In this document: piece by piece, positions 44,977-53,875 of the stretch
How the letters are laid out: every line of letters starts with the position of its first letter
Numbering within the stretch: the stretch's first letter is position 1
Source: Telmatospirillum siberiense
GTDB taxonomy: Bacteria; Pseudomonadota; Alphaproteobacteria; Rhodospirillales; Magnetospirillaceae
Assembly: GCF_002845745.1 (NCBI RefSeq)
Contig: NZ_PIUM01000005.1
Span: forward strand, 1-64,000
Length of the DNA stretch: 64,000 nt
Direction: 5' to 3'
Position numbers and translations under genes: made by a program
Notes under the pieces: model-generated
What the model was told of the DNA's origin: nothing
The model's input: only the letters and a program-made list of their open reading frames with translations
The model's database searches: none

Positions 44977-46190
44977 CCATCAGACAGCGTCGGCTTGGTG
45001 AATTCGGAGAATTCCGCAACGGCCTTAACTATTCCAGCGCCAACTTTGGCAGAGGACTAAAGGTCATTAGCGTTAAAGACTTTGGTGACCGCTGGCGGCC
45101 AGATCTCTCGATTCTCGACGAGATAAATCCGTCCGGTCTTCGCGTGGAACAATCGGATCTGCGTGCCGGCGATATCCTTTTTGTTAGATCAAATGGGAAC
45201 AAAGAGTTGGTTGGTAGATCGATGCTGATAGAAGACGACTTGGATGATGTGTCTTTCTCCGGTTTCTGCATCCGTTTCAGGCCGACCGCCACGAGTTTAA
45301 ACTCAAAGTTCCTGTCGTCGTATTTTAGAACGCCACTTTTCCGAAGAACCCTGTCGCTTCAAGGGAAGGGAACAAACATAAACAACCTCAACCAAGCGAT
45401 CTTGGAGAGGATGGTCGTTCCTTGCCCTTCGAAGGCCGTGCAGGAACGTATCGTTGATATTGTCGGCAGCTACGACGACCTGATCGAGAACAACCGGCGA
45501 CGGATTGCGCTGTTGGAGCAGGCGGCGCGATTGCTCTATCGCGAGTGGTTCGTCCGCTTCCGCTTCCCCGGCCACGAACACGCCAAGATCATCGACGGCA
45601 TCCCCGAGGGGTGGGAACGGCGGACTCTGGGCGAAGTTGCAGATGTTCGTCTTGGGAAGATGCTCGATGAAAAGAAGAATCGTGGCGAGCTGAGGCCCTA
45701 CCTTGCAAACGTCAACGTTCGATGGGGCAGGTTCGAGGTCGACAGTCTTCGCAAGATGCGTTTTGAACCCCATGAAGTTAAGAAATACGGGCTTATGCCC
45801 GGCGATATCGTAATGTGTGAAGGAGGCGAGCCAGGGCGTTGCGCGATTTGGAAGGATCAGGTCCCCGGAATGATGCTTCAAAAGGCTCTCCATCGTATTC
45901 GAGCGCACGAAGGACTCGATCAGCGATTTCTATACCATTGCCTGTCATTCATGGCTAAGTCCGGGCGGTTGGCCGGGCTGTTCACAGGCACAACCATAAA
46001 GCACCTTCCGCGCGAAAAGCTCATAACGGTCGCCGTTGTGGCTCCGCCCAAACGGCTTGTTCTGAAATTTGCAGAACAAGCGGCTCCGATGGAGGCACAA
46101 ATTGGCACACTGGAAGCGGCCAGTAGGCGGGCAGCGGAGGCCCGCGACCTCCTTCTCCCGCGCCTGATGAACGGAGAAATCGCGGTATGA
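44973..46190 (+). CDS. hsdS: Type I restriction-modification, specificity subunit
   Basis: A 405-residue HsdS with two target-recognition domains (about 1-150 and 205-350). Each is followed by a conserved helix, QERIVDIVGSYDDLIENN (about 155) and AAEARDLLLPRLMNGEI at the end. The two half-site specificities cannot be read from sequence. It starts at a GTG that overlaps the hsdM stop (GTGA), so translation is coupled. Base composition in the first domain is more AT-rich than in hsdM/hsdR, as usual for exchangeable TRDs. Confidence 0.93.
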   Translation: MTIRQRRLGEFGEFRNGLNYSSANFGRGLKVISVKDFGDRWRPDLSILDEINPSGLRVEQSDLRAGDILFVRSNGNKELVGRSMLIEDDLDDVSFSGFCIRFRPTATSLNSKFLSSYFRTPLFRRTLSLQGKGTNINNLNQAILERMVVPCPSKAVQERIVDIVGSYDDLIENNRRRIALLEQAARLLYREWFVRFRFPGHEHAKIIDGIPEGWERRTLGEVADVRLGKMLDEKKNRGELRPYLANVNVRWGRFEVDSLRKMRFEPHEVKKYGLMPGDIVMCEGGEPGRCAIWKDQVPGMMLQKALHRIRAHEGLDQRFLYHCLSFMAKSGRLAGLFTGTTIKHLPREKLITVAVVAPPKRLVLKFAEQAAPMEAQIGTLEAASRRAAEARDLLLPRLMNGEIAV

Positions 46191-46214
46191 CCTCCAAGCC
46201 GAAGGACTGACGAC

Positions 46215-49200
46215 ATGGCGGCGACCGGCATCAACAGCGAAGATCGCTTGGTGCAGGCGACTTTCGCCGAGCACCTGGAAAAGGTGCTGGGGTGGGAGTC
46301 CGTATACGCCTTCAACGACGAGACCTTCGGGCCGGGCGGCACGCTGGGGCGCACCAGCACCAACGAAGCAGTTCTCACCCGCGACCTGCGCGCCGCCTTG
46401 GCGCGGCTCAATCCCGATCTGCCGGCCGCCGCCATCGACGAGACCCTGCGGGCACTGACCGTGCAGGATTTCAGCCGCTCGATGGTCCAGCATAACCAGG
46501 ATTTCTTCCGCCTGATCCGGGGCGGCGTTCCCGTCCATTACCGGGACGCCTTGGGACGCCTGCGTGAGGCCCGCGCCCAGGTGATCGACTTCGACAACCG
46601 ACCGGGCAGCAACCGTTTCCTCGCCGTCCGCGAATTGAAACTGACTGGCCTGCGCACGCCTAATTATAACCGCCGCGCCGATCTGGTGTGCTTCGTCAAC
46701 GGCCTGCCGCTGGTCTTCATCGAATTGAAGGCGGTCTACAAGAACATCCGCGCCGGTTTCGACGGCAATCTGCGCGACTATATGGACGAGAACGTCATCG
46801 CCCATGCCTTCCACCACAACGCCTTCCTGATTGTCAGCAACGGCGACCACGCCCGCTATGGCTCGATCACCAGCGCGTGGGATCACTTCGCCGAATGGAA
46901 GCGTCTGGATGAGACCGACAAGGGCAGCGTCGAGGCGGAGGTGCTGCTCAACGGCATGCTGGCCCAGGACCGGCTGCTCGATATTGTTGAGAATTTCATT
47001 CTGTTCGACGAAAGCAAGGCCGGCGCGACGCGCAAGATCGTCGCCCGCAATCATCAGGTGCTTGGCGTCAACCGCGCCGTCGCGTCGGTCGCCCGCCAGG
47101 AAGAATTGAAACGCGAATTTCCGGTCGAACGACGGCTTCTGTACCGGATGATCGAATTGCCCCTGGAAAGCCGGGTCGTTGCCAAACAAACGCGCCGGGA
47201 GTCCAGCGTGCCGCCGGGACTGAGGGAAGCCGCTACGCCCTTTTTCGTTCCCGAAGGTCCGGTGGAGATCGTCGAGCGGGCGCACCCGGATCTCGGCCGG
47301 CTCGGCGTGTTCTGGCACACTCAAGGCAGCGGCAAGTCCTATTCCATGGCGTTCTTCGCCGAGAAAGTGCGCCGGAAAGTGCCGGGAAACTTCACCTTCC
47401 TGCTGATGACCGATCGCAACGATCTCGATAGCCAGATTTACAAGACCTTCGTAGGGTGTGGTGTCGCGGATGACCAGACGCCGCGCGCCGAATCCGGGGT
47501 TGCCCTCGAACGGCTGCTGAAAGAGAACCATCGCTATATCTTCAGTCTGATCCATAAGTTCAATCAGGATGTGAACCCCAAGAAACCCTACAGCGAGCGT
47601 GACGACATCATCGTCATTTCTGACGAGGCGCACCGAACGCAGGCCGGACGACTCGCCCGCAACATGCGGCTCGCTTTGCCGAACGCGGCGTTCATCGGCT
47701 TCACCGGGACGCCTTTGTTCAAGCAAGACGAGATCACCAAGCGCATCTTTGGCGATTACGTCTCGTGTTACGATTTCAAGCGGTCGGAGGAGGACGGCGC
47801 GACCGTCAAGCTGGTCTACGAGAACCGGGGCGAAAAACTCGGCGTGGCGCGGGCCGATCTGAATGACCGGATCGCGGAAAAGGTCGAACAGGCGGACCTC
47901 GACCCCGATCAGGCGGCACTCCTCGAAAAGCTCCTCGGCAAGGACTATGAGGTCATCACCGCCGACGAGCGACTCGACAAGATCGCGGCGGACTTCGTCG
48001 AGCACTGCGCTACCCGATGGGAAGCCGGCAAAGCTTTGTTCGTCTGTATCGACAAGATCACCTGCGGCCGGATGCATCAAAGGATTATGCCGCGTTGGCG
48101 GGCCAGGGCCGCGCAGGTCCGGACAGAGTCGGAGGCCAAGCGATCGGAGGCGGCGGTCACGACCGACCAATCCGCACGAAATTCCTTGGTCGAGGCGGCC
48201 GACAAACTCGCCGCGCAAGCGAACTGGCTTGACGAGACGATCGTCGAAATCATCATTAGCGAGGCGCAGAACGAGGTCGCCGACTTTCGGAAGTGGGATT
48301 TCGACATCATTCCGCATCGCGCGTTGATGAAGAAAGGTTTTGAGACCAGTGACGGTCAACGAGTCGATGTCGAAACCGCCTTTAAAAATCCGAAGCATCC
48401 TTTCCGCGTGGCGATCGTCTGCGCCATGTGGTTGACCGGTTTCGATGTCGAATGTCTGTCCACCCTCTATATCGACAAGCCGATGAAGGCGCACACGCTG
48501 ATGCAGGCCATCGCCAGGGCCAACCGGGTTTATCCCGGAAAGGCTTTCGGCCTGATCGTCGATTACAACGGCATGCTGGCGAGCCTGCGGGCCGCGTTGG
48601 CGCAATATGCGCTCGGCGACGACGGATCTGGTGAAGAGGAAATCATCGCGCCGATCGAGGAGCGCGTGCAGGCCCTTCTGGAAGCCATCGAGGCGACCGA
48701 AGCCCATTTGCGGGGCCTCGGATTTGATCCGGCGACGTTGATCGGTACGACGGGCTTTGCCCGCGTCAAAGGCTTTGCCGATGCCGTCGAGGCGGTCTAC
48801 ACCAACGACGAAGCCAAGCGACGGTTCGAGATCCTGGCACGACAGGTCTTTATCCGCTTCAAGGCCCTGCTGATGGAACCGACCGCGTTCGCTTATGCCG
48901 AGCGCCACGACAATATCGAGGCCATCTACAAAAAACTGAGCGAACGGCGCGATACGGCCGACGTGACCGAATTGCTGAAAGAACTGCACCGGATCGTGAA
49001 CGAGGCGATCCGGACCGAATCGGTCGGCGACGATCAGGCTGAGGGGCTGACCTTTGATCTTAGCCAGATCGACATGGAACGGCTGCGCGACGAGTTCGCC
49101 AAGAAAGTCAGGCATAAAGCAACGGTGATTCAGGACATCCGGGATATCGTCGAGGAGAAACTGGCGGCGATGCTGGCACGGAACCCGATGCGCATGGACT

Positions 49201-49646
49201 ATCAGCGCAAATACGAGGACATCGTTGCCGAGTACAACCGCGAGAAGGATCGCACAGCGATCGAAGAGATTTTCCGGCAATTGGTGGAACTTGTAAAAGG
49301 TCTCGACGAGGAACAACAGCGGGCAGCACGGGAAGGGCTTCAGGAAGACGAACTCGCCCTGTTTGATTTGCTGCAAAAGGACAGTCTGGATAAAACGGCA
49401 CGCGAACGGGTGAAGCAGGCCAGCAGGGAATTGCTCGCTGCGATCAAGGCACGTCTGGCCGAATTGGATCACTTCTGGGAGAAAGAGCAAACCAAGGCCG
49501 ATGTCGAGGTGTTTATCCTCGATGAGGTTTTTGCCAGCCTCCCGACGCCGCCCTTTACCGCGGATGAGAAAAAGCTGGTGGCGAGCAATGTCTATGCCTT
49601 CGTTTGGCAGCAAGCCATGAACGGCGAGTTCTCGCGAGCGGCATAG
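46215..49646 (+). CDS. hsdR: Type I restriction-modification, restriction/translocase subunit
   Basis: A 1143-residue endonuclease-motor. The N-terminal nuclease domain has FIELKAVYKN (about 170), the PD-(D/E)XK core. The SF2 motor has HTQGSGKSYSMAF (Walker A, about 370), DEAHRTQ (about 470) and IGFTGTPL (about 495), with motif VI-type AIARANRVYPGK further on. The C-terminal part should bind HsdM. All motifs look intact, so the system is probably active. It begins 24 bases after hsdS. Confidence 0.96.
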   Translation: MAATGINSEDRLVQATFAEHLEKVLGWESVYAFNDETFGPGGTLGRTSTNEAVLTRDLRAALARLNPDLPAAAIDETLRALTVQDFSRSMVQHNQDFFRLIRGGVPVHYRDALGRLREARAQVIDFDNRPGSNRFLAVRELKLTGLRTPNYNRRADLVCFVNGLPLVFIELKAVYKNIRAGFDGNLRDYMDENVIAHAFHHNAFLIVSNGDHARYGSITSAWDHFAEWKRLDETDKGSVEAEVLLNGMLAQDRLLDIVENFILFDESKAGATRKIVARNHQVLGVNRAVASVARQEELKREFPVERRLLYRMIELPLESRVVAKQTRRESSVPPGLREAATPFFVPEGPVEIVERAHPDLGRLGVFWHTQGSGKSYSMAFFAEKVRRKVPGNFTFLLMTDRNDLDSQIYKTFVGCGVADDQTPRAESGVALERLLKENHRYIFSLIHKFNQDVNPKKPYSERDDIIVISDEAHRTQAGRLARNMRLALPNAAFIGFTGTPLFKQDEITKRIFGDYVSCYDFKRSEEDGATVKLVYENRGEKLGVARADLNDRIAEKVEQADLDPDQAALLEKLLGKDYEVITADERLDKIAADFVEHCATRWEAGKALFVCIDKITCGRMHQRIMPRWRARAAQVRTESEAKRSEAAVTTDQSARNSLVEAADKLAAQANWLDETIVEIIISEAQNEVADFRKWDFDIIPHRALMKKGFETSDGQRVDVETAFKNPKHPFRVAIVCAMWLTGFDVECLSTLYIDKPMKAHTLMQAIARANRVYPGKAFGLIVDYNGMLASLRAALAQYALGDDGSGEEEIIAPIEERVQALLEAIEATEAHLRGLGFDPATLIGTTGFARVKGFADAVEAVYTNDEAKRRFEILARQVFIRFKALLMEPTAFAYAERHDNIEAIYKKLSERRDTADVTELLKELHRIVNEAIRTESVGDDQAEGLTFDLSQIDMERLRDEFAKKVRHKATVIQDIRDIVEEKLAAMLARNPMRMDYQRKYEDIVAEYNREKDRTAIEEIFRQLVELVKGLDEEQQRAAREGLQEDELALFDLLQKDSLDKTARERVKQASRELLAAIKARLAELDHFWEKEQTKADVEVFILDEVFASLPTPPFTADEKKLVASNVYAFVWQQAMNGEFSRAA

Positions 49647-50030
49647 CGCTGAGAGCTCGGGTCAAGAGATCTGGGAATTGGTTGCAATAACCACGGATTC
49701 TTTTGATTTCGTGGAGCGTATTTCGGCGTAGATGGAGCGGTGGTCGGTCGGCATGCCCCAGCAAGGCAAGATAAAGGAATAGCGCCAACCGGCGTCTAAG
49801 TCTTTGTCTGCGCGTCGTTTTCTATGGAGCCAAGCATTCGTTTTATGGCTCCAATATGACGCCATCTGGGAAAACGCCCAGGCGAAATGCGATTCGGTCG
49901 AAAATGACGTCCAATCGAGCGTTGTTCCGAATATGCCGTTGCTTCTCACCGCCGCCGCATGAGAGCTGGCTGCCTCATCCTGGCCCGCACGCCGACGGGG
50001 GGCTGTAACCAATGCATCAACTGTCAGGTG
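49647..50030. other. Gap between hsdR and the next gene
   Basis: About 380 bases of mixed composition with no convincing gene. A minus-strand frame at 49662-50012 (116 codons) has no family likeness and uneven codon use, and may be decayed island DNA. Confidence 0.4.
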
Positions 50031-50078
50031 ATATGTTACATATTTCCTTGAAAATCGATTTCAGAATATGTAACATAT
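50031..50078. promoter_or_regulatory. Twin palindromic operators
   Basis: ATATGTTACATAT (50031-50043) and ATATGTAACATAT (50066-50078) are 13-base palindromes differing only at the central base and spaced 35 bases centre to centre. They lie directly before the gene at 50109, whose N-terminus looks like a small DNA-binding fold, so autoregulation is likely. Confidence 0.65.
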
Positions 50079-50108
50079 CCTCTGTCCGGTCAGATGGAGG
50101 AAGCGACG

Positions 50109-50672
50109 ATGCCCGTTGTGAGAGTGAATGATGCGACGTTTGCCGATCTAAGTACCCTCAAGACTTGGTTCGGCACCAAGACGCCTAGCGAGACTATCGA
50201 CCGCATTGTGCAGGAGGCGATGGAGCAGCTTGGCATGGAGAGAGACGACGAGCCGAAGGAGGGCGTGAGCGTGATCGGCACTGGCGCGATGGAGTTCGAT
50301 ACGGCACCCGGCCTGGCGTTCACGAAACCGCTGTCGGCGTCGATCAACGGCAAGTCGGTCAATAGTCCGCGCTGGTCCTCAATTTTGTTGACGATGATCG
50401 CGCAGGTGAAGGCAAAGGGCTTCGAGGGGGACAAGCTGGCCCACGAACTGGGCATCCCCGCAAAGGCCAAGCGGTACGAAGAAGAAGGGTTCACGTATTA
50501 CCCAGACCTAGGCATTTCGGTACAAGGTCAGTCGGCGTCGGATGCTTGGAAGGAAGTGGATCGTCTCGCGAAGAAGTGGCGCATCCCCGTCATCGTCGAG
50601 TTTTGGTGGCGTCAGAACCCTAAAGCGCAACATCCTGGTCGCACTGGGCTACTCAGATCCGGAAATGCATAA
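50109..50672 (+). CDS. Unknown protein with a possible N-terminal DNA-binding segment
   Basis: A 187-residue protein with GGAGGAAG before ATG 50109. The first 45 residues (MPVVRVNDATFADLSTLKTW then SETIDRIVQEAMEQLG) resemble a ribbon-helix-helix fold. The C-terminal region has SPRWSSILLTMIAQVKAKG, YPDLGISVQGQSASDAWKEV and VEFWWRQNPKAQHPGRTGLL. These blocks look like a conserved domain, but I cannot name it. Position in the island, beside restriction and toxin-antitoxin genes, suggests a defence or stability role; this is inference. Confidence 0.6.
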   Translation: MPVVRVNDATFADLSTLKTWFGTKTPSETIDRIVQEAMEQLGMERDDEPKEGVSVIGTGAMEFDTAPGLAFTKPLSASINGKSVNSPRWSSILLTMIAQVKAKGFEGDKLAHELGIPAKAKRYEEEGFTYYPDLGISVQGQSASDAWKEVDRLAKKWRIPVIVEFWWRQNPKAQHPGRTGLLRSGNA

Positions 50673-50675
50673 CCA

Positions 50676-51103
50676 TCACGCCGCCCGCATCCATCCGTGA
50701 TCGGAAGGCGCGAAGGTGGTTTGTTCATGCTGCTGGTCGTCGAATTCGTTCAACAATTCAAGAATGCGATCCGCCAAGTCGCGGTCATGTTGTTGCAGGG
50801 CGAAAACATTCGGATCGCACGGTCGGCCGAAGGGGTGATCGGCTTCTTGCGGTTGGCTTCCATCCGCGTGACCTGTAGGCGTTGCACGCCGATGATCTTG
50901 CCCATACCTTCCTGCGACAGATCGAGCATCGATCGGATGAAGCGCAGTTCCTGCCCACAGATCGGATGTGGCGAGGTAATGATCTCGCGCAGCACCAAAG
51001 TGTGGAGCCCGTCGGCATCCTGGATGGAAAGGCCCTGGCCGTAGGACGTTTCGTGAACGGTGTAACCCTTGGCCAGCAACACCCAGCCCAGTCCGCATCC
51101 CAC
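50676..51103 (-). pseudogene. Frameshifted XRE-type regulator
   Basis: The minus strand encodes GYTVHETSYGQGLSIQDADG, then ELRFIRSMLDLSQEGMGKII with a helix-turn-helix (LSQEGMGKIIGVQRLQVTRM). The frame then fails after RAIRMF, and the expected continuation DRDLADRILELLNEFDD appears in another frame and ends at 50676. The break lies at an A4 run (50804-50807; T4 on the coding strand), consistent with one lost base. The N-terminal MTNADRPLFP before YVGCGLGW also needs a frame change near CCCCTTTT (about 51110-51125). The family is an XRE regulator with a CGLDxVWLxNGY-type start. Confidence 0.6.
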
Positions 51104-51182
51104 GTAAGGGGAAAAGGGGCCTGTCGGCGTTCGTCATTGGTCTTTCCACATCACTCTTCCGAAGGCTGTTTTCAGTCGCGGC

Positions 51183-51440
51183 CTACAGCCCCACCACCTT
51201 GCGCAGCGCGTCGTTGATGCGGGTTTGCCAACCGGGGCCGCTCTTACGGAAATGCTCTAGAACCTCCGTATCCAGGCGGATGTTGACGGCCTCCTTCGGG
51301 TTCGCCGCTTTCGGCCGACCCCGGCGGATCAGCTTATCGCCGTGGTAAAGATCGGCTCGCTCGAACCATTCCTTGGTCAAATGGGGCGCGTCGTCGGGGT
51401 CAACCCATTCTCTCTCGGAACTCGGCTTCTTCGTCGGCAT
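51183..51440 (-). CDS. brnA: BrnA-family antitoxin
   Basis: An 85-residue antitoxin of the BrnA type. Polar, acidic N-terminus (DPDDAPHLTKEWFERADLY), then GRPKAANPKEAVNIRLDTEV and LEHFRKSGPGWQTRINDALR, a ribbon-helix-helix DNA-binding end. It neutralises BrnT and represses the operon. ATG 51440 is preferred since GAGG stands seven bases upstream; ATG 51446 is six bases earlier. It overlaps the 3' part of brnT. Confidence 0.88.
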   Translation of the reverse strand: MPTKKPSSEREWVDPDDAPHLTKEWFERADLYHGDKLIRRGRPKAANPKEAVNIRLDTEVLEHFRKSGPGWQTRINDALRKVVGL

Positions 51441-51678
51441 GTCCATACCTCATCGAAATAATGCGCCGGCCGCCGTCGCGGGGCGTCCACACCAACACCA
51501 CGAAACGGCCGTCCAGCCATCCTGCCGTGATGTACCTCGGTTCGCCATAATCCCGCCGATCATCCAGCTGGGTGAAGTGATCACCGGCGAACAGCTTGCC
51601 GGCATCGGCGAAATCCAAACCGCGTGCGGCTAGAGTCACAGCCCGTTTTGGTTCGTCCCAACTCAGACGCAACGTCAT
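51400..51678 (-). CDS. brnT: BrnT-family toxin (RelE-like RNase)
   Basis: A 92-residue toxin: LSWDEPKRAVTLAARGLDFAD is the BrnT opening, followed by DRRDYGEPRYITAGWLDGR and the final RRIISMRYGHADEEAEF with the conserved basic and Glu residues. BrnT cleaves mRNA when BrnA is lost. It is the first gene of a minus-strand toxin-antitoxin operon, overlapping brnA. ATG 51678 gives the family length; the longer frame upstream is unsupported. Confidence 0.88.
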   Translation of the reverse strand: MTLRLSWDEPKRAVTLAARGLDFADAGKLFAGDHFTQLDDRRDYGEPRYITAGWLDGRFVVLVWTPRDGGRRIISMRYGHADEEAEFRERMG

Positions 51679-51712
51679 ATTACTGTATCCACAATAAATA
51701 TGCCAGCACGCA

Positions 51713-51841
51713 TCAGTTTTGACCCTGTGAGGGTGTCGCCGCGCCATCGCCAACCGCACCGCCCTTCATGGCTTGGGCGATGGTTCCGGCGATGCGGTCG
51801 GCCGCCGCCTTGAGCGGATCGGCGGTCAGATGGGCGTAACG
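51713..51841 (-). pseudogene. Tyrosine-recombinase (integrase) C-terminal remnant
   Basis: The minus strand reads RYAHLTADPLKAAADRIAGT then IAQAMKGG before a stop at 51713. This is the C-terminal end of phage-type tyrosine recombinases, including the catalytic-tyrosine segment RYAHL. No upstream catalytic domain exists; a different frame just upstream (MARSELERIGDILSAIDDIR) does not belong to it. It marks the distal part of the island that starts at tRNA-Arg. Confidence 0.6.
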
Positions 51842-52104
51842 GCCCCTGCCGTGTCGGACCGGATATCGTCAATGGCGGAAAGGATATCTCCGATTCGTTC
51901 CAATTCACTGCGTGCCATCAGAAGACCCGCACCTGATCGCGCTCGAATTTCCGACGAACCTGCGGGCGGAAGGTTTCGATCTCAGGCCGACAAGCTCGGA
52001 TCGATCCGTCGAACAATCACGGCCGTGATTGGAATGGAAGCTGTCCCACCCACCAAACTTCCGGGCAAGCCTTTGTCTGGAAGTTATTTTTGAATCCATG
52101 GTCC

Positions 52105-53694
52105 TTACCGCCGGGATTGCCACGCCTCCACCGTCTTCCCCGCGATCTTGGTCATCACCGGAATATCGGCCAGCGGCCGGTCGCCGAGGATCTCGTGAGC
52201 GACCAGGGCGAAGTTCATCCAATCCTCCTCGGTCGATTCATCCTGCCGCAAGGTCAGCGCCGTCCATGCCAGCAGTTCGGCCCAACGGGCGCGGCGTGCC
52301 GGAAGATATTTATCGAGCAGCAAGGCCACGCGACCTTTCGCCGACATCCGTTTCCCATTCAGCAATTCGGCGATGGCGCCATCGTCCTCGAACCAGGAGT
52401 CCATGAACGGAAAATAGTCTTCCCACGCCGCGCTGGCGTTGATCGCCCCGGCGACCATCGCCGGCGTCCGTCGCTCAGCCGGGATGTCGGCCAACAGTCC
52501 GGCAAGCAGGCTGTCGAGCGTGATCGCTTCGGGGTTCACGGTGGTCAGCCCGGCCCTTTCGATGACGTCGACCAATCCGAACGGGGGCAGAACGCCGGAT
52601 TTGCCCGCCTCCGCCAAGGCATGCCCCAGCAGCAGACGAACATGGTCGATATCGCCGTCATAGCAATCGGTCTGGGTTTCCACCTGGAACAGGAACATAT
52701 CGGCATCGGCCTTGCCGAGGCCCCCGTTGACCCAGGCGTCGCGCACGCCGATACCCCGCTTCAGCAGCAGCGCGGCGACGGCCTGCCGGCGCCCGTCCTT
52801 GACCATCAGGAACAGGCTTTGTGCGCCCGAACCGTCGATCGCGGTGGCGAGGACGTCACGCACCAGCGCCGCCGCCGATGGCGCGCAGTCGACGCCATTC
52901 TGACGACAGGCGCGGATGACGGCGTCGACCGCCGGGCGTTCGTCGTCGGGCAGCCAGTTTCGGATGGCGATCATCCGGCGCAGCATGGTGGCGGAGACAT
53001 GGCCGGCGGCGGCGGCCTGTTGCAGCAGGCCGGCGGTGTCGCGCCGCGCCGCCGCGCCCGGATCCAGCAGCCAGCCGATCGCGGCCTCCCGCAGGGACGG
53101 GTCCGGGGCGGCCAACAAGGCGGCGACGATACCCGCCCGGTGGCTTTCCGGCAGGGCCGAGGTCTGTTCGGCCAGTTCGGCATACAGGGCGAAGACGTCG
53201 CCACCGCATGCCCGCGCCATATCCGCCAGGACCTCGCCGATTTCGACCGCGCCGGGCAGAGCGGAAACCTGCTCCTGGTCGAGCAGGCCGGCCATCACCT
53301 CCTGAAGGTCGTCGCCCAGTTCCAGTTTGGCGCCGGTGAACTGGCGAAGCATCAAAAGCAATATGTCGGTGTCCAGTTTGCCCTCAAGCGCCAGCGACCG
53401 CACATGCGCCCGGGCCGCCGATACGGCTTCAACCGCTTCGGTCGCGTTGCTTTCGACGCCATAGCGCAGGACCTCCAGGGACTGGCCGAGCATGAAGGCG
53501 AAGGCGTCGAGCAAGGCCTGGTTCGGCCGCTTTTTCCTCGCCTCCTTTGCCATGAGGTCAAGCAGGTCGAGGATGGAGCCCGGCGCGGACGCCAACGCCT
53601 CGCCGATATTCCGGAGTTCCCCGCCCACATGTCCCTCGCTCAAGTCGTCTGCGAGCAGTTTGGCAAGCTGCGTCAGAGCGGTGCGCGGTATCAT
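52105..53694 (-). CDS. Unknown 529-residue protein
   Basis: A large, Ala/Leu-rich, mostly helical soluble protein beginning MIPRTALTQLAKLLADDLSE. It may be an alpha-solenoid: segments such as DPSLREAAIGWLLDPGAAAR and DTAGLLQQAAAAGHVSATML recall HEAT-type helices. No family is recognised and no transmembrane helix or signal peptide is seen. The start at ATG 53694 has GGGGA upstream; the same frame opens to 54015 but runs antisense into the IclR gene. Normal GC and codon use suggest a resident gene beyond the island edge. Confidence 0.65.
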   Translation of the reverse strand: MIPRTALTQLAKLLADDLSEGHVGGELRNIGEALASAPGSILDLLDLMAKEARKKRPNQALLDAFAFMLGQSLEVLRYGVESNATEAVEAVSAARAHVRSLALEGKLDTDILLLMLRQFTGAKLELGDDLQEVMAGLLDQEQVSALPGAVEIGEVLADMARACGGDVFALYAELAEQTSALPESHRAGIVAALLAAPDPSLREAAIGWLLDPGAAARRDTAGLLQQAAAAGHVSATMLRRMIAIRNWLPDDERPAVDAVIRACRQNGVDCAPSAAALVRDVLATAIDGSGAQSLFLMVKDGRRQAVAALLLKRGIGVRDAWVNGGLGKADADMFLFQVETQTDCYDGDIDHVRLLLGHALAEAGKSGVLPPFGLVDVIERAGLTTVNPEAITLDSLLAGLLADIPAERRTPAMVAGAINASAAWEDYFPFMDSWFEDDGAIAELLNGKRMSAKGRVALLLDKYLPARRARWAELLAWTALTLRQDESTEEDWMNFALVAHEILGDRPLADIPVMTKIAGKTVEAWQSRR

Positions 53695-53875
53695 GGGAAA
53701 TATCCCCTGGCTATGATGGGCGAAAAAATTCGACGGCATGGTAGCCGATGCGGGCGCGGGTCGCGATAGCGTTTCCGATCCCCCGCCCGCCGGCTTGACA
53801 CCCATCCCATATGTTGGGAGCATCGCTTGGCCGCCCGGTGCGGCACGGGACGGGGGATCTGGAAGGGAATCTGGA

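Noticed and set aside
45945-49613. 1222-codon open frame antisense to hsdR
   Set aside because: Shadow of hsdR, which has all expected motifs on the plus strand.
49662-50012. 116-codon minus-strand frame after hsdR
   Set aside because: No ribosome-binding site or recognised domain; composition suggests chance or decay.
51821-51911. Short frame MARSELERIGDILSAIDDIR as part of the recombinase
   Set aside because: It is in a different frame from RYAHLTADPLK and does not match recombinase sequence; might be a separate remnant but cannot be assigned.
52051-52060. CACCAAACTT, also found at the 3' end of tRNA-Arg (42639-42648), as an island att repeat
   Set aside because: Only ten bases match and the flanks differ, so chance is likely; kept as a lead for boundary mapping only.
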